Assembly (NCBI GenBank): GCA_964522525.1
Contig: CAZFWG010000008.1
Location: forward strand, 1 to 64,000
Length of the DNA stretch: 64,000 nt
Direction: 5' to 3'
Origin: CAYUYV01 sp964522525
GTDB lineage: Bacteria > Pseudomonadota > Alphaproteobacteria > JAJFIK01
Shown: positions 18,411 to 27,755 of the stretch, piece by piece
How positions within the stretch are numbered: position 1 is the first letter of the stretch
How the letters are laid out: every line of letters starts with the position of its first letter
Position numbers and translations under genes: made by a program
The notes under the pieces: model-generated
Seen by the model: only the letters and a program-made list of their open reading frames with translations
Database searches by the model: none
What the model was told of the DNA's origin: nothing

Positions 18411-19085
18411 ATGTGGTTGAGAATAAATGAGCACACAGACGTTATAAACTCTCTATCATTTTGTTTGACTTGTCTTAAGCGCGTTGACGCTGAACCCCAT
18501 ATTTGGAAATGGGCAACTATAGCGCTGCATAGTGGTTTACAAGGAGCGATGGTTTGTCATCTAACGGGGACGGATAATCTTGGTGCCCTCACAAAAGAAT
18601 CTGCCAAGAAATGGATGGATTGGCATGACCGTGACAGGAATGGAGAGATAAAGCGCACTCAAACGGGGATTGACGAATATGGGTTTCCAATAACAGAATT
18701 TACTTCTAAAGAAGATAGACCGCCTGATAAAATTCTTGCAAAACCATCCATATTATTTGAGCGTTTGTATAGTATTAAAACAAGGTGCGGGCTGGATGGA
18801 GGCGGAATGATAACAGTTACAGAAGATCAGAAACGATCGTTCAGAAAAATCAATCTGATACGAAACCATTTTGTGCACTTCTCGCCCAAAAGCTGATACA
18901 TTGAATTAGATGGCATGCCAACTATATTTGCGAACATAATTGACGTAGTAGTCGCGGTATCCAATGATCCTTGGTCCTTTCGGCATTTGGGGGAAACAGA
19001 AAGTAAAGATTTAAGAAAACTATTGGAGAATTTGAAAGAACAAATCAAGCTTACTCAAAAGACGCACCAATCGTCAGGATTTTAG
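18411..19085 (+). pseudogene. Hypothetical protein interrupted by an in-frame TGA
   Basis: The frame reads 161 codons to TGA (18894-18896), then continues in the same frame for 62 more codons to TAG (19083-19085). The downstream part reads as ordinary protein (YIELDGMPTIFANIIDVVV, then a coiled ETESKDLRKLLENLKEQI). The stop falls after RNHFVHFSPKS, where relatives I recall have a Trp (FVHFxPxGW), so TGG to TGA is the simplest reading. The domain is a small HEPN-like or uncharacterised protein of about 220 residues. The gene is AT-rich compared with its neighbours, with different codon use, suggesting recent acquisition. Read error, true pseudogene or readthrough cannot be separated here. Confidence 0.65.
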
Positions 19086-19087
19086 TA

Positions 19088-20242
19088 TCACACCGGTCTT
19101 GGCCCCCAGGGCGCCGGTGGTTTGCGTTTGCCCCGCTTGGCCGTCAGCCAGGGATCATGGGCCGGAACATCTTCGCGCGCCCCGGCATTGAAACGCTCTC
19201 CCCATGGCGCCGGCCCGGTATTGGGCAGGCGCGGGACCGGTGTGCGTGTCATTCGGGAAATCGTCCCGATACGCTGCTTGATGGGCGGATGGGTCGAGAA
19301 CAGACCCATGAAGGGCTTTGCGTTCTCGACACACATCATGGCGATATCATCCGTGGTCTCCGGGATCCGATCGCGGCGGGCAATGCGCATCAACGCGCGC
19401 ATCATGGCTTCCGGGTTCTTGGTCATGCGTACCGCGCCCGCATCGGCCATATATTCGCGCCGACGCGACAGCGCGAAACGGGTGAACAAGGTCAGAAAAT
19501 AACCTGCCCACAACACGGCCATGATGGCGAGCACGACAAAAACCGCGCTGTTCCCCTTCCCGTCCCGGCTGCGTGAGCGCGTCACGAACATGTTGTAGCG
19601 CATGGCGTTCCAGGTCATCTGGGCCAGGAAGCCGAGCATGCCCGTGAAAATCACGGTGACGATCAGAAGACGGACATCCCGGTTCTGGATATGGCTCAGC
19701 TCATGGGCGAGAACGGCCTCCACCTCGTCGCGCGCAAGGGCATTGAGCAGTCCGCGCGTGACGGTGACCGTATAGCTTTTGGTATCGATGCCGCTCGCGA
19801 AGGCGTTCCGCGCATGGGTTTCGATGATCTCGAGCCTCGGCATGGGCATGCCCTCGGCGATGGCGAGATTTTCAAGGAGATTGTAGAGTTCCGGCTCCTC
19901 CTTGCGCGATACGGGATGGGAACGGGCCAGGGCACGGATCATCCTTGTATGGAAGAAAAAGGAGATCGTAAACCAGATCGCAACCACGCTGGCCATGATG
20001 GGCCAATAGGCGAAGAGGAACCGCCAGGCAAACTCGATGGGCGTGGTGTCCGGATCGAAAGTCGCGGCAACGCCCCCGTCTCGATCCAGGATCGCATCCC
20101 GCCACAAAGGATCCTGACCCAGGATAAACCCGATCGCCCACATCATGGCGAACAGGATCACGGGATAGAGGGCCAAAAGCGCAAGGGAGCGCAGATTGTT
20201 GTTCCAGACATGGGTGGACAGGCCGGCCGAATTCAGGGCCAT
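19088..20242 (-). CDS. M48 family membrane metalloprotease (HtpX-like)
   Basis: Encodes 384 residues; GGAGA precedes the ATG. Two N-terminal membrane segments (about 20-45, 80-100) are followed by the M48 catalytic domain. The zinc motif is HELSH (VEAVLAHELSHIQNRDV) with a downstream glutamate in RREYMADAGAVRM, and two more membrane segments lie between. The C-terminal tail is proline-rich. It should degrade or process membrane proteins with the active site at the inner membrane. It follows the LemA gene, a pairing seen widely among bacteria, which suggests they work together. Confidence 0.9.
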   Translation of the reverse strand: MALNSAGLSTHVWNNNLRSLALLALYPVILFAMMWAIGFILGQDPLWRDAILDRDGGVAATFDPDTTPIEFAWRFLFAYWPIMASVVAIWFTISFFFHTRMIRALARSHPVSRKEEPELYNLLENLAIAEGMPMPRLEIIETHARNAFASGIDTKSYTVTVTRGLLNALARDEVEAVLAHELSHIQNRDVRLLIVTVIFTGMLGFLAQMTWNAMRYNMFVTRSRSRDGKGNSAVFVVLAIMAVLWAGYFLTLFTRFALSRRREYMADAGAVRMTKNPEAMMRALMRIARRDRIPETTDDIAMMCVENAKPFMGLFSTHPPIKQRIGTISRMTRTPVPRLPNTGPAPWGERFNAGAREDVPAHDPWLTAKRGKRKPPAPWGPRPV

Positions 20243-20284
20243 GATCCGTCTCCATACCGGTTCAAGGTCAGATCCACGGTCCGG

Positions 20285-20857
20285 TCACGAGGTGAAATTC
20301 ACCTCGGGCGCCTTGCGCACCTGCTCGGCCAGCGCGTCCTCGACTTCAAAAAACGCTTCTGTTTTGAAACCGAACAGGCCGGCGATGATGTTGGCCGGCA
20401 CCTGTTGGACAGCGGAATTGTATTCGGAGGTCGAATTGTTGAAGAAGCGCCGCGCCGCCGCGATCTTGTTCTCGATATCCGACAGCTCATTCATCAGCTG
20501 CTGGAAATTCGCGTCGGCCTTGAGATCCGGATAGGCCTCGACCACGGCCAACAGATTGACGAGCGCACCACCCAACGCGCCTTCGGCCTTCATACGCTCC
20601 GCCGTGTTGCCCGTACCAGCATCACGCACCCGGGCGCGCGCCTCCGAGACATTCTGGAAGATGTCCTTCTCGTGTTGAGCATAGCCTTTCACGGTTTCCA
20701 CGAGCTGGGGCACCAGATTGAAGCGCTGCTTCAACTGGACATCAATGTCGGAAAAAGCCTGGTCCCGATTGACACGCAAGGCCACGAGCCGGTTGTAGAT
20801 CAGGACGAAGACGACAACAATCAACGCGACGACGCCCAGAAAAATCAGGAATTCCAT
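20285..20857 (-). CDS. LemA family protein
   Basis: Encodes 190 residues from the ATG at 20857; GGGGAG lies upstream, and a longer frame from 20947 adds an implausible hydrophilic leader. An N-terminal membrane anchor (FLIFLGVVALIVVVFVLIYN) is followed by the LemA helical-bundle signature RLVALRVNRDQAFSDIDVQLKQR and FNLVPQLVETVKGYAQHE. It ends with TEAFFEVEDALAEQVRKAPEV. The function of LemA is not well defined; it commonly neighbours M48 proteases or TPM proteins, as here, 42 bases upstream of the M48 gene. Confidence 0.92.
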   Translation of the reverse strand: MEFLIFLGVVALIVVVFVLIYNRLVALRVNRDQAFSDIDVQLKQRFNLVPQLVETVKGYAQHEKDIFQNVSEARARVRDAGTGNTAERMKAEGALGGALVNLLAVVEAYPDLKADANFQQLMNELSDIENKIAAARRFFNNSTSEYNSAVQQVPANIIAGLFGFKTEAFFEVEDALAEQVRKAPEVNFTS

Positions 20858-21119
20858 GTCTTTCCGCTCCCCTTTTGGTCCCTTCCCCTGGGCCTCCTCC
20901 AGGGGGCAGCGATGGACCGCTCCGGTGACGCCCATTCTCGTCGTCACGCATCATTTGCCAACCAACAAATATGCATAACACATCATGGGCAGGGAAAGGG
21001 AATGCAGGCGCGCCCGCCCTTTTTCGACATCCTCGGCTTGCCGCTCCAGGCCTTTTATCTGCGCCCGGTCGGCCGGAAAAGCGGTGCCCATATTTCCCGG
21101 CGTCACCGGGCCGAAATCT
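20858..21119. other. Intergenic region after the TetR gene
   Basis: No gene is supported. A plus-strand frame beginning MQARPPFFDILGLP at 21002 superficially recalls J-domain co-chaperones but has no further similarity. CCCGG-CGTCA-CCGGG (21096-21110) lies 10 bases past the TetR stop and could end its transcript, although no T-run follows. The AT-rich stretch near 20950-20985 may hold the LemA-M48 promoter. Confidence 0.4.
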
Positions 21120-21734
21120 TCAGGCTTCCACCAAATGGGCGAGCAGCGAGCGCAGAACGATTTCCGCGCGGCCAGGAATGACGCCCAGATCGCCCTGTCC
21201 CAGATCGGTCACATCCTCGACCAGGAGCCAGGCGAGCCCGTGCATCGCCGCCCAGATCCCGATCCCTAGGGCCGGATTTTTCAGGATGCGGCCGATATGG
21301 TCAGAGACCTCGTCCATGGCCCGCACCAGGTCCTCATGATCCCGACGGTTTTCGATGTCGCGGCCGAACATGAGCCGGAACAGCTCCGGCTGAAGGGTCG
21401 CAAAACGAATATAGGCCCCACCGATCGCGACGACCGCCTCTTCCTTGTCGTCCTCGCAGGACTGACCCGCCTGCTCGATGTCATCGATCAGACTGCGGAA
21501 GCCTTCGGCCGCAACCGCCGCCAGAAGCGCTTCCCGGTCCTTGAAATGACGATAGGGCGCGGTCTGGGAAACCCCCGCCTGGCGCGCCGCGCCCCTCAAG
21601 GAAAGGCTGGCGAGGCCGTCATCGCGCAAGGAAGCCGTCGCCGCCCGGATCAAGGCCGCCCGCAGATTTCCATGGTGGTACCGACCGGCGGGCTTGCGAT
21701 CGGACTCCTCGACAATTGCCGCAGTGTGGGGCAT
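21120..21734 (-). CDS. TetR/AcrR-family transcriptional regulator
   Basis: Encodes 204 residues from the ATG at 21734; a frame start at 21776 is possible. The N-terminal helix-turn-helix is RYHHGNLRAALIRAATASLRD then AARQAGVSQTAPYRHFKDREAL. The C-terminal domain is of the WHG/TetR_C type (YIRFATLQPELFRLMFG). A perfect palindrome lies immediately upstream, as expected for autoregulation. It faces no divergent gene directly; 3-hydroxyisobutyrate dehydrogenase is the next gene upstream on the same strand, so control of that gene is possible but unproven. Confidence 0.85.
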   Translation of the reverse strand: MPHTAAIVEESDRKPAGRYHHGNLRAALIRAATASLRDDGLASLSLRGAARQAGVSQTAPYRHFKDREALLAAVAAEGFRSLIDDIEQAGQSCEDDKEEAVVAIGGAYIRFATLQPELFRLMFGRDIENRRDHEDLVRAMDEVSDHIGRILKNPALGIGIWAAMHGLAWLLVEDVTDLGQGDLGVIPGRAEIVLRSLLAHLVEA

Positions 21735-21735
21735 C

Positions 21736-21747
21736 CGGAATATTCCG
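21736..21747. promoter_or_regulatory. Palindrome CGGAATATTCCG upstream of TetR gene
   Basis: A perfect 12-base palindrome directly abuts the preferred TetR start codon. It could be an autoregulatory operator. If translation begins at 21776 it would be inside the coding region instead. Two weaker dyads lie further upstream: GGTGATTCGCACC (21797-21809) and GATTC-TC-GAATC (21815-21826). Confidence 0.3.
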
Positions 21748-21888
21748 TCCTGAAATGGAACAGGCCGGATCCACAATTGACTGTCCGGCGCGAGAGGTGA
21801 TTCGCACCATCCATGATTCTCGAATCGCAGGCAATCGCCATGCGGATGATATCCTCAGTTTGCAAATTATGTTGAAAACAGGGTGTGT

Positions 21889-22794
21889 TCATCCTTTCTT
21901 AACGTCGCCTTGCGAGGCATCGTCAAACGCTTCCAGGCGGGCAATCAGGCTTGAGGTATCAAAACGCCCGCCGCCCATCTCCTGGACATCCGCATAGAAC
22001 TGATCGACGAGTGCCGTGAGCGGCAGGCGGGCGCCGGTTGCCCGGGCCTGGTCCAGGCAGATGCCCAGATCCTTGCGCATCCAATCGACGGCGAAACCGA
22101 AATCGAACTTGCCCTCCACCATGGTCGCGGCCCGGTTCTCCATCTGCCAGGATTGCGCGGCGCCCTTGGAAATGACGTCCACCACCGCATCCGGATCGAG
22201 GCCCGCGCGCAGGGCGAAATGGAGCCCCTCGGCAAGTCCCTGGACGACGCCGGCGATGCAGATCTGGTTGACCATTTTGGTGAGCTGCCCCGCACCCGCC
22301 GGTCCCATGAGGGAGACTTTCCGGGCATAGACATTGATCAGGGGACGGACCAGCTCGAAATGGGAGGCGAGCCCCCCGCACATCACCGTCAGGGCACCGT
22401 TTTCGGCCCCCGCCTGGCCGCCCGAGACCGGCGCATCGACAAAACCCAGCCCATGGGCCTCGGCCAGCCGGTCGAGCTCCTGGGCGAGCCCGGCGGAGGC
22501 CGTCGTATGATCGACGAAGATCGCATCGGCGCCCATGCCCGCGAAGGCGCCGTCATTGCCCAAGGTCACGGCGCGCACATCGTCGTCATTGCCCACACAG
22601 GCGAAGACCGCCGTCGCCCCTTCGGCGGCCTCTCGAGGTGTCGAAAAGGCCGACCCTTTGTGTTGCGCGCACCAACGCTCGGCCGTCGCCGCCGTGCGAT
22701 TGTAGACCCGCACCTCATGCCCCTGTGCGGCCAGATGACCCGCCATGGGAAAGCCCATGACACCCAGCCCCAGAAAAGCCAGCCTTTGACCCAT
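21889..22794 (-). CDS. mmsB: 3-hydroxyisobutyrate dehydrogenase family protein
   Basis: Encodes 301 residues; CAGGAG precedes the ATG at 22794, and the longer frame is antisense to the acylase leader. The N-terminal NAD site is FLGLGVMGFPMAGHLAAQGHE, followed by the substrate motif FVDAPVSGGQAGAENG and the catalytic lysine Lys173 in GAGQLTKMVNQ. It oxidises 3-hydroxyisobutyrate to methylmalonate semialdehyde, the step after the hydrolase encoded at 14.5 kb. Related family members act on tartronate semialdehyde or similar 3-hydroxy acids, so the valine role rests partly on context. Confidence 0.85.
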   Translation of the reverse strand: MGQRLAFLGLGVMGFPMAGHLAAQGHEVRVYNRTAATAERWCAQHKGSAFSTPREAAEGATAVFACVGNDDDVRAVTLGNDGAFAGMGADAIFVDHTTASAGLAQELDRLAEAHGLGFVDAPVSGGQAGAENGALTVMCGGLASHFELVRPLINVYARKVSLMGPAGAGQLTKMVNQICIAGVVQGLAEGLHFALRAGLDPDAVVDVISKGAAQSWQMENRAATMVEGKFDFGFAVDWMRKDLGICLDQARATGARLPLTALVDQFYADVQEMGGGRFDTSSLIARLEAFDDASQGDVKKG

Positions 22795-22903
22795 TGTACT
22801 GTCTCCTGTTTGGTGAGTTGCCCGGCGATGCACGGACGTGGTTCCATGCGACACGTGGGGAAACACATCGGAATTGACGGCCAAGGGAAAGGGGCGCTGC
22901 GCG

Positions 22904-25321
22904 ATGGTCAAGGCTGTTCTGAAATGGATGGGGGTGGGATTGCTTCTGTCCTTGTCCGTCTGCCTCGTGGCGGCGGCCCTTGTTGCCATTGTGCTGCGAA
23001 CCTCCCTGCCCTGGACGGAAGGCACCCGGACGGTTTCGGGGCTTGAGGGATCGGCGGAAATCCTGCGCGACGCCTACGGCATCCCCCACATCTTTGGCGC
23101 GAGCGACGAGAGCATCTATTTCGCCCTGGGCTATGCCCACGCCCAGGACCGCCTATGGCAGATGACGTTCAACCGGCGCCTGATTCAGGGACGCCTGTCC
23201 GAGATTCTGGGCGAGGCCACGCTGGAGACCGACATCTATTTCCGGGCCATGGACCTGGCCGGCGCCGCCGAGCGCAGCCTTGCGGCCCTGCCCGACGACA
23301 CGATCGAGGCGGTGCGCGCCTATACGCGGGGCGTGAACGCGGTGCTCGAGGACCCGGACTTCCAAGCGCCACCTGAATTTCTGATCCTCAGGCTCACGCC
23401 GGAGCCCTGGCGGGAAGCCGATTGCATCGGCATCCTGAAACTGATGGGCTTCAGCCTGAGCGGCAATGCCCGCTCGGAATTCGCCCGCGCGAATCTGCGC
23501 GCCATTCTGGGTGCGGAAAAAGCCCGGGAACTCTATGACCCGACGGCGCTGCCCAATTTCGTATCCCTGGCGGCGGAAGATCTGGGACTGTCGGACACGC
23601 CCCAAGACGAAGCCCCCCTTGGCGCCTCAGACCGCTTGCGGGCCTTGGACGGAGGCCCGGCTGAGCAGTCCAACAACTGGGTGTTGGACGGCAGTCGGAC
23701 CCTTTCGGGCAGCCCTCTCCTCGCCAACGATCCCCATCTGCGCGCCAGCATTCCGGGGATCTGGTATCTGGCCCATCTGGGCTTTGCCGACCGTCCTGTC
23801 ATCGGCGTCACGATCCCCGGCATCCCGACGGTCCTGTTGGGCCGCAACGACACGGCGGCCTGGGCCTTCACCAATACGGGTCCGGATATTCAGGATCTCT
23901 ATGTGGTGACGGTCAATCCGGACAACGCGGATGAATATGCGACCGAGACCGGCTTCGAGGCTTTCGAGACCCGTGAGGAAGTGATCACGGTCAAAGACGC
24001 GGAAGCCGTCACCCTCACCTTCAAGCGCACAAGGCATGGGCCCGTGCTGCCCAAGGACTATACAAGCTATGCCCGGCTCGGCGCGGAGGACCAGGAGGTC
24101 GCGCTGGCGTGGACGCTGCTCGATGACGCGGATGCGAGCCTCGCGACGTCGGTCCGCCTGATGCGCACGACCTCCTATGACGAGGCCCGGGAACTCGGCA
24201 AGTTGTTCGTCGGACCGATGCAGAATATTCTCTATGCGGATGTGACGGGCACGATCGGCTATCTCTCGCCGGGCATCGTCCCCGTCCGCGCGGCCGACCA
24301 TGACACCAAGGGCCGGGCGCCCACGGACGGCACCTTTGCCCGCAATGACTGGCAGGGGGCGATCGCCTATGACGACCTGCCCTTTGTCAAGAACCCGGAA
24401 AGCGGGGTCATCATCACCGCCAACAATCAGATCGTGCCGGACAGCTATCCCCACACCATCACGGCGGATTGGATCGCGACCGAGCGCTCGCGCCGCATTG
24501 CCGAACGTCTTGCCGAAATCGAGCGTCACGATACGGAATCCTTCATCGGCATCCAGACGGACACCGTGTCGGTGCGCGCCCGCCGGCTGGCGCCGCTCCT
24601 GGCCGGGAGCCAGGCAACAAGCGCCCTGGCCCGGGAGGCCCGGCAACGGATCGCCGCCTGGGACGGCACCATGGGCGGGGATATGGCCGAACCCCTGATC
24701 TATGTCACCTGGATCAAGAATCTGGAACGTCTCGTGACGGCCGATGATTTTGGAGCGGATTATCCGCCCGCCCGCGGGCTGCGGGAGAATTTCCTCTACA
24801 CCGTGTTGTCGGGGGAAAGCGCCCATTGGTGTGACGTGGTAACGTCAGACACGGTGGAGACCTGCCCGCCCCTCGTGGCCGCCGCTCTCGAAGACGCGAC
24901 CGCATCCCTTGCGGCGCTCTATGGTCCCAACATGGACTATTGGCGCTGGGATGCGGCCCATGCGATGATTTTTCCCCATCAGCCCTTCGACGCCATTCCG
25001 GTCCTCGGCTCCCTGTTCACCCGCATGGTCCCCATGGGCGGCGGTGCGGACACCGTGAACCCCGCCCGGTTCGACGTCACCACGGACGGCACCCGTTACG
25101 ACTCCTCGTTTTCGGCGAGCTATCGGGCCATCTATGATTTCGCCGACCTCGCGGCCTCCCGTTTCATGATCACGACGGGCCAATCGGGTCATCTGTTGTC
25201 GAAGCATTACGATGACATGCTGCCCCTGTGGCGGGACGGGCAAACCATCACGATCGAAACCAGTCGGTCCGTCCTGGCAGAGAACACAAGCCGGCTGCGC
25301 CTCAGCGGTGAAGGTGCGTGA
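22904..25321 (+). CDS. Penicillin acylase family Ntn-hydrolase (first of a tandem pair)
   Basis: Encodes 805 residues from the ATG at 22904. An N-terminal membrane segment or uncleaved signal (VGLLLSLSVCLVAAALVAIVL) is followed by the alpha-subunit region with the GYAHAQDRLWQMTFNRRLIQGRLSE motif. Self-cleavage should expose the nucleophile Ser256 in EQSNNWVLDGSRT. The beta-subunit has LLANDPHL, and STGQ-like TTGQSGH near the end. The family hydrolyses amides: penicillins, N-acyl-homoserine lactones or other N-acyl compounds. The substrate is not readable. Four bases separate its stop from the second acylase gene, so they form an operon. Confidence 0.9.
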   Translation: MVKAVLKWMGVGLLLSLSVCLVAAALVAIVLRTSLPWTEGTRTVSGLEGSAEILRDAYGIPHIFGASDESIYFALGYAHAQDRLWQMTFNRRLIQGRLSEILGEATLETDIYFRAMDLAGAAERSLAALPDDTIEAVRAYTRGVNAVLEDPDFQAPPEFLILRLTPEPWREADCIGILKLMGFSLSGNARSEFARANLRAILGAEKARELYDPTALPNFVSLAAEDLGLSDTPQDEAPLGASDRLRALDGGPAEQSNNWVLDGSRTLSGSPLLANDPHLRASIPGIWYLAHLGFADRPVIGVTIPGIPTVLLGRNDTAAWAFTNTGPDIQDLYVVTVNPDNADEYATETGFEAFETREEVITVKDAEAVTLTFKRTRHGPVLPKDYTSYARLGAEDQEVALAWTLLDDADASLATSVRLMRTTSYDEARELGKLFVGPMQNILYADVTGTIGYLSPGIVPVRAADHDTKGRAPTDGTFARNDWQGAIAYDDLPFVKNPESGVIITANNQIVPDSYPHTITADWIATERSRRIAERLAEIERHDTESFIGIQTDTVSVRARRLAPLLAGSQATSALAREARQRIAAWDGTMGGDMAEPLIYVTWIKNLERLVTADDFGADYPPARGLRENFLYTVLSGESAHWCDVVTSDTVETCPPLVAAALEDATASLAALYGPNMDYWRWDAAHAMIFPHQPFDAIPVLGSLFTRMVPMGGGADTVNPARFDVTTDGTRYDSSFSASYRAIYDFADLAASRFMITTGQSGHLLSKHYDDMLPLWRDGQTITIETSRSVLAENTSRLRLSGEGA

Positions 25322-25325
25322 GCCG

Positions 25326-27755
25326 ATGATCCTGCGTATCCTGAAGTGGATCGGATGGCTCGTTTCCGGTCTGGTCGTCCTGCTCGCCCTTTTCGCGACG
25401 GAACGGTACTTCACCCTGCAAGGGTCCCTGCCCGACTATGACGCGACCATTGTCGCGGACGGCCTGTCGGCGCCGGTGAGCGTCCTGCGGGATGCCCACG
25501 CCATTCCCCATATCGAGGCTCGCAGCCTGGCCGATGCCGGTTTTGCCATGGGCGTCGTCCATGCCCAGGATCGGCTGTGGCAGATGACGTTTCTGCGCCG
25601 GGTCGGTCAGGGCCGGCTTGCGGAACTCTTCGGCTCCGTGGCCCTGGATGTCGACCGCACGATCCGTGCCCTTGATCTCGCGGGCCTTGCCCGCTCGAGT
25701 TTTGAAAGCCTCAAGCCGGAAACCCAGGCACTGCTCGAGGCCTATGCGTGGGGGGTCAACAGCCGGATCATCGACCGGGACCGTCCCTTGCCGCCCGAAT
25801 TCTTCCTTGTTCAAACGACGCCGGAACCTTGGGCGGCCGAGGATTCCCTCATTCTGATGTCCATGCTCGGACTTGGCCTGTCCACCAATGCGTTCACGGA
25901 GCTGGCCCGGCTCGATCTTGCCCAGGCCCTCGAACCGGCGCAGATCGCCGATCTCATGGCGCCCTTTCCCGGCCTGCCCGAGGGTGTGGATCTGACCCCC
26001 TTCCTGCGACCGGAGGAGGATGCGGAGACGACGGTTGCAGCGGCGTCCCTGTTTCCGCCCCTGGGTGCCTCGAACAATTGGGTGGTGGACGGATCCCGCT
26101 CGGCCACGGGCGCGCCCTTGCTCGCCAATGATCCCCATCTGGGCCTCCTGATGCCGGGCCTGTGGTATCTTGTGGACCTGCGGATCGACGGGCGGGGCGT
26201 CACCGGCGCGACGCTGCCCGGCATTCCCACCGTGCTCATGGGTCAGACGGATGATCTGGCCTGGGGCATCACCAATACGGGGACGGATGTTCAGGATCTG
26301 GTGCTCGAACGATTGGACCCGGAAGATCCCAATCGCTATCTCACCCCGGATGGTTCCCGTGCCTTCGAGGCCCGCGAGGCGCGTTTCAAGGTCCGCTTCG
26401 GCGAGGACGTGACCGAAACCCTGCGCCGCTCCCGCCATGGCCCGGTCCTGCCCATCCTGGCCGACCGGGCCCCGGATGGCCATGCCTGGACGGTGATGTG
26501 GACGGGCCTATCGCCGCAAAACCGAACTTTTGAGGTCTCCGTCGGGATCCTGGGCGCCAGCAGTCTCACCGATATCCAAGCCCTGATCGGCGACTATGTG
26601 GTGCCCACGCAGAATTTCGTCTTCGCCGACCGCGAAGGGGCGATCGGCTTCATGGCCGCCGGTGCGGTCCCCATCCGCCATCCGGATGTGCCCGGCGGCG
26701 GCCTCGTGCCCGTGGCCGGCTGGGCCCACCGCGAGATCTGGACCGGTTTCCTGGAACCGTCCGAGTGGCCGCAAATCTGGGCTCCCGCCGAAGGGCGCCT
26801 CGCCACCGCGAACAGCGACATCCGCCCGCCGGGCTATGACCGGTTCATCACGGCGGAGTGGAACCTGCCCTGGCGGGCGCAACGCATTGTGGCGCTTCTG
26901 GATGATCAGGAGACCCATGATCTCGACAGTTTCGCGGCCATCATGGGGGATCACCGCACCGGCCTGCGGGATCGGCTGTTCGCGCGCATGCTGTCCCTCA
27001 TGCCCGATGATCCTGGCACGGCGGATCTCCGTGCCCGGTTGGGGGCCTGGGACGGGGTGATGGCCGCGGATCGGGCGGAACCGTTGATCATGGTAGCGTG
27101 GATGAGCGCCTTCGCGTCCCGTCTGGCGGGGGACGAGCTCGCCGACCTGGGCGGTCAATTCATGGGCCTGCGGCCGATTTTCTTCGATCGGGTCCTGGCG
27201 GACGAGAACGGCGCCGGCCGGTGGTGCGATGATCAAACAACACCGCAAAAGGAAACCTGCCCGGATCTGCTGGGTGAGAGCCTGACCATGGCCCTTGCCG
27301 ATCTCGAGAAGCGCTTCGGGTCGGATCCCGACACCTGGCGCTGGGGCGAGGCACACACCGCCGCCCATGGCCACATGCCCTTTGGTGCCGTGCCCGGTCT
27401 TTCGGGCCTGTTCTCGCGAACGGTCGAGACCGCCGGCGGCACCTACACCATTTCCCGGGGCTCCTATGCCGCGCGGGGGGCCAACCCCTTCGCCAATGGC
27501 CATGGCGCCAGCTACCGGGCCCTTTACGACCTGAAAACGCCCGCCCGGTCCCGGTTCATGATCTCGACCGGCCAATCGGGTAATCCCTACTCGCCCCATT
27601 ACGACGACAAGGTCACGCCCTGGGGCGCCGGCAGCTTTTTCGAGATCGAGCGATCGATGGAAAAGCTGATGGAAAGCCGGCTGGGTCTGATGCGGCTCAC
27701 GCCAGCTGGTGATACTTCCCCCGGTGATAGACCAGGGGCTCCCGCCCCTCGCTGA
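25326..27755 (+). CDS. Penicillin acylase family Ntn-hydrolase (second of a tandem pair)
   Basis: Encodes 809 residues, from the ATG at 25326 preceded by GAAGGTG. It has the same layout as its neighbour: N-terminal membrane segment, VVHAQDRLWQMTFLRRVGQGRLAE, nucleophile Ser249 in GASNNWVVDGS, LLANDPHLGL and a terminal ISTGQSGNPYSPHY motif. Sequence and order indicate tandem duplication followed by strong divergence, especially in the beta-subunit. Both would be exported or membrane-tethered amidases. Its last 59 bases overlap the convergent flavin reductase gene. The two may differ in acyl-chain preference, which is inference. Confidence 0.9.
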   Translation: MILRILKWIGWLVSGLVVLLALFATERYFTLQGSLPDYDATIVADGLSAPVSVLRDAHAIPHIEARSLADAGFAMGVVHAQDRLWQMTFLRRVGQGRLAELFGSVALDVDRTIRALDLAGLARSSFESLKPETQALLEAYAWGVNSRIIDRDRPLPPEFFLVQTTPEPWAAEDSLILMSMLGLGLSTNAFTELARLDLAQALEPAQIADLMAPFPGLPEGVDLTPFLRPEEDAETTVAAASLFPPLGASNNWVVDGSRSATGAPLLANDPHLGLLMPGLWYLVDLRIDGRGVTGATLPGIPTVLMGQTDDLAWGITNTGTDVQDLVLERLDPEDPNRYLTPDGSRAFEAREARFKVRFGEDVTETLRRSRHGPVLPILADRAPDGHAWTVMWTGLSPQNRTFEVSVGILGASSLTDIQALIGDYVVPTQNFVFADREGAIGFMAAGAVPIRHPDVPGGGLVPVAGWAHREIWTGFLEPSEWPQIWAPAEGRLATANSDIRPPGYDRFITAEWNLPWRAQRIVALLDDQETHDLDSFAAIMGDHRTGLRDRLFARMLSLMPDDPGTADLRARLGAWDGVMAADRAEPLIMVAWMSAFASRLAGDELADLGGQFMGLRPIFFDRVLADENGAGRWCDDQTTPQKETCPDLLGESLTMALADLEKRFGSDPDTWRWGEAHTAAHGHMPFGAVPGLSGLFSRTVETAGGTYTISRGSYAARGANPFANGHGASYRALYDLKTPARSRFMISTGQSGNPYSPHYDDKVTPWGAGSFFEIERSMEKLMESRLGLMRLTPAGDTSPGDRPGAPAPR

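Noticed and set aside
18894..18896. Selenocysteine at the in-frame TGA
   Set aside because: No SECIS-like hairpin is apparent right after it, and Trp is the likely original residue.
20985..21269. Possible J-domain co-chaperone fragment (PPFFDILGLP)
   Set aside because: Only ten residues look right. No HPD motif follows and it runs into the TetR gene.
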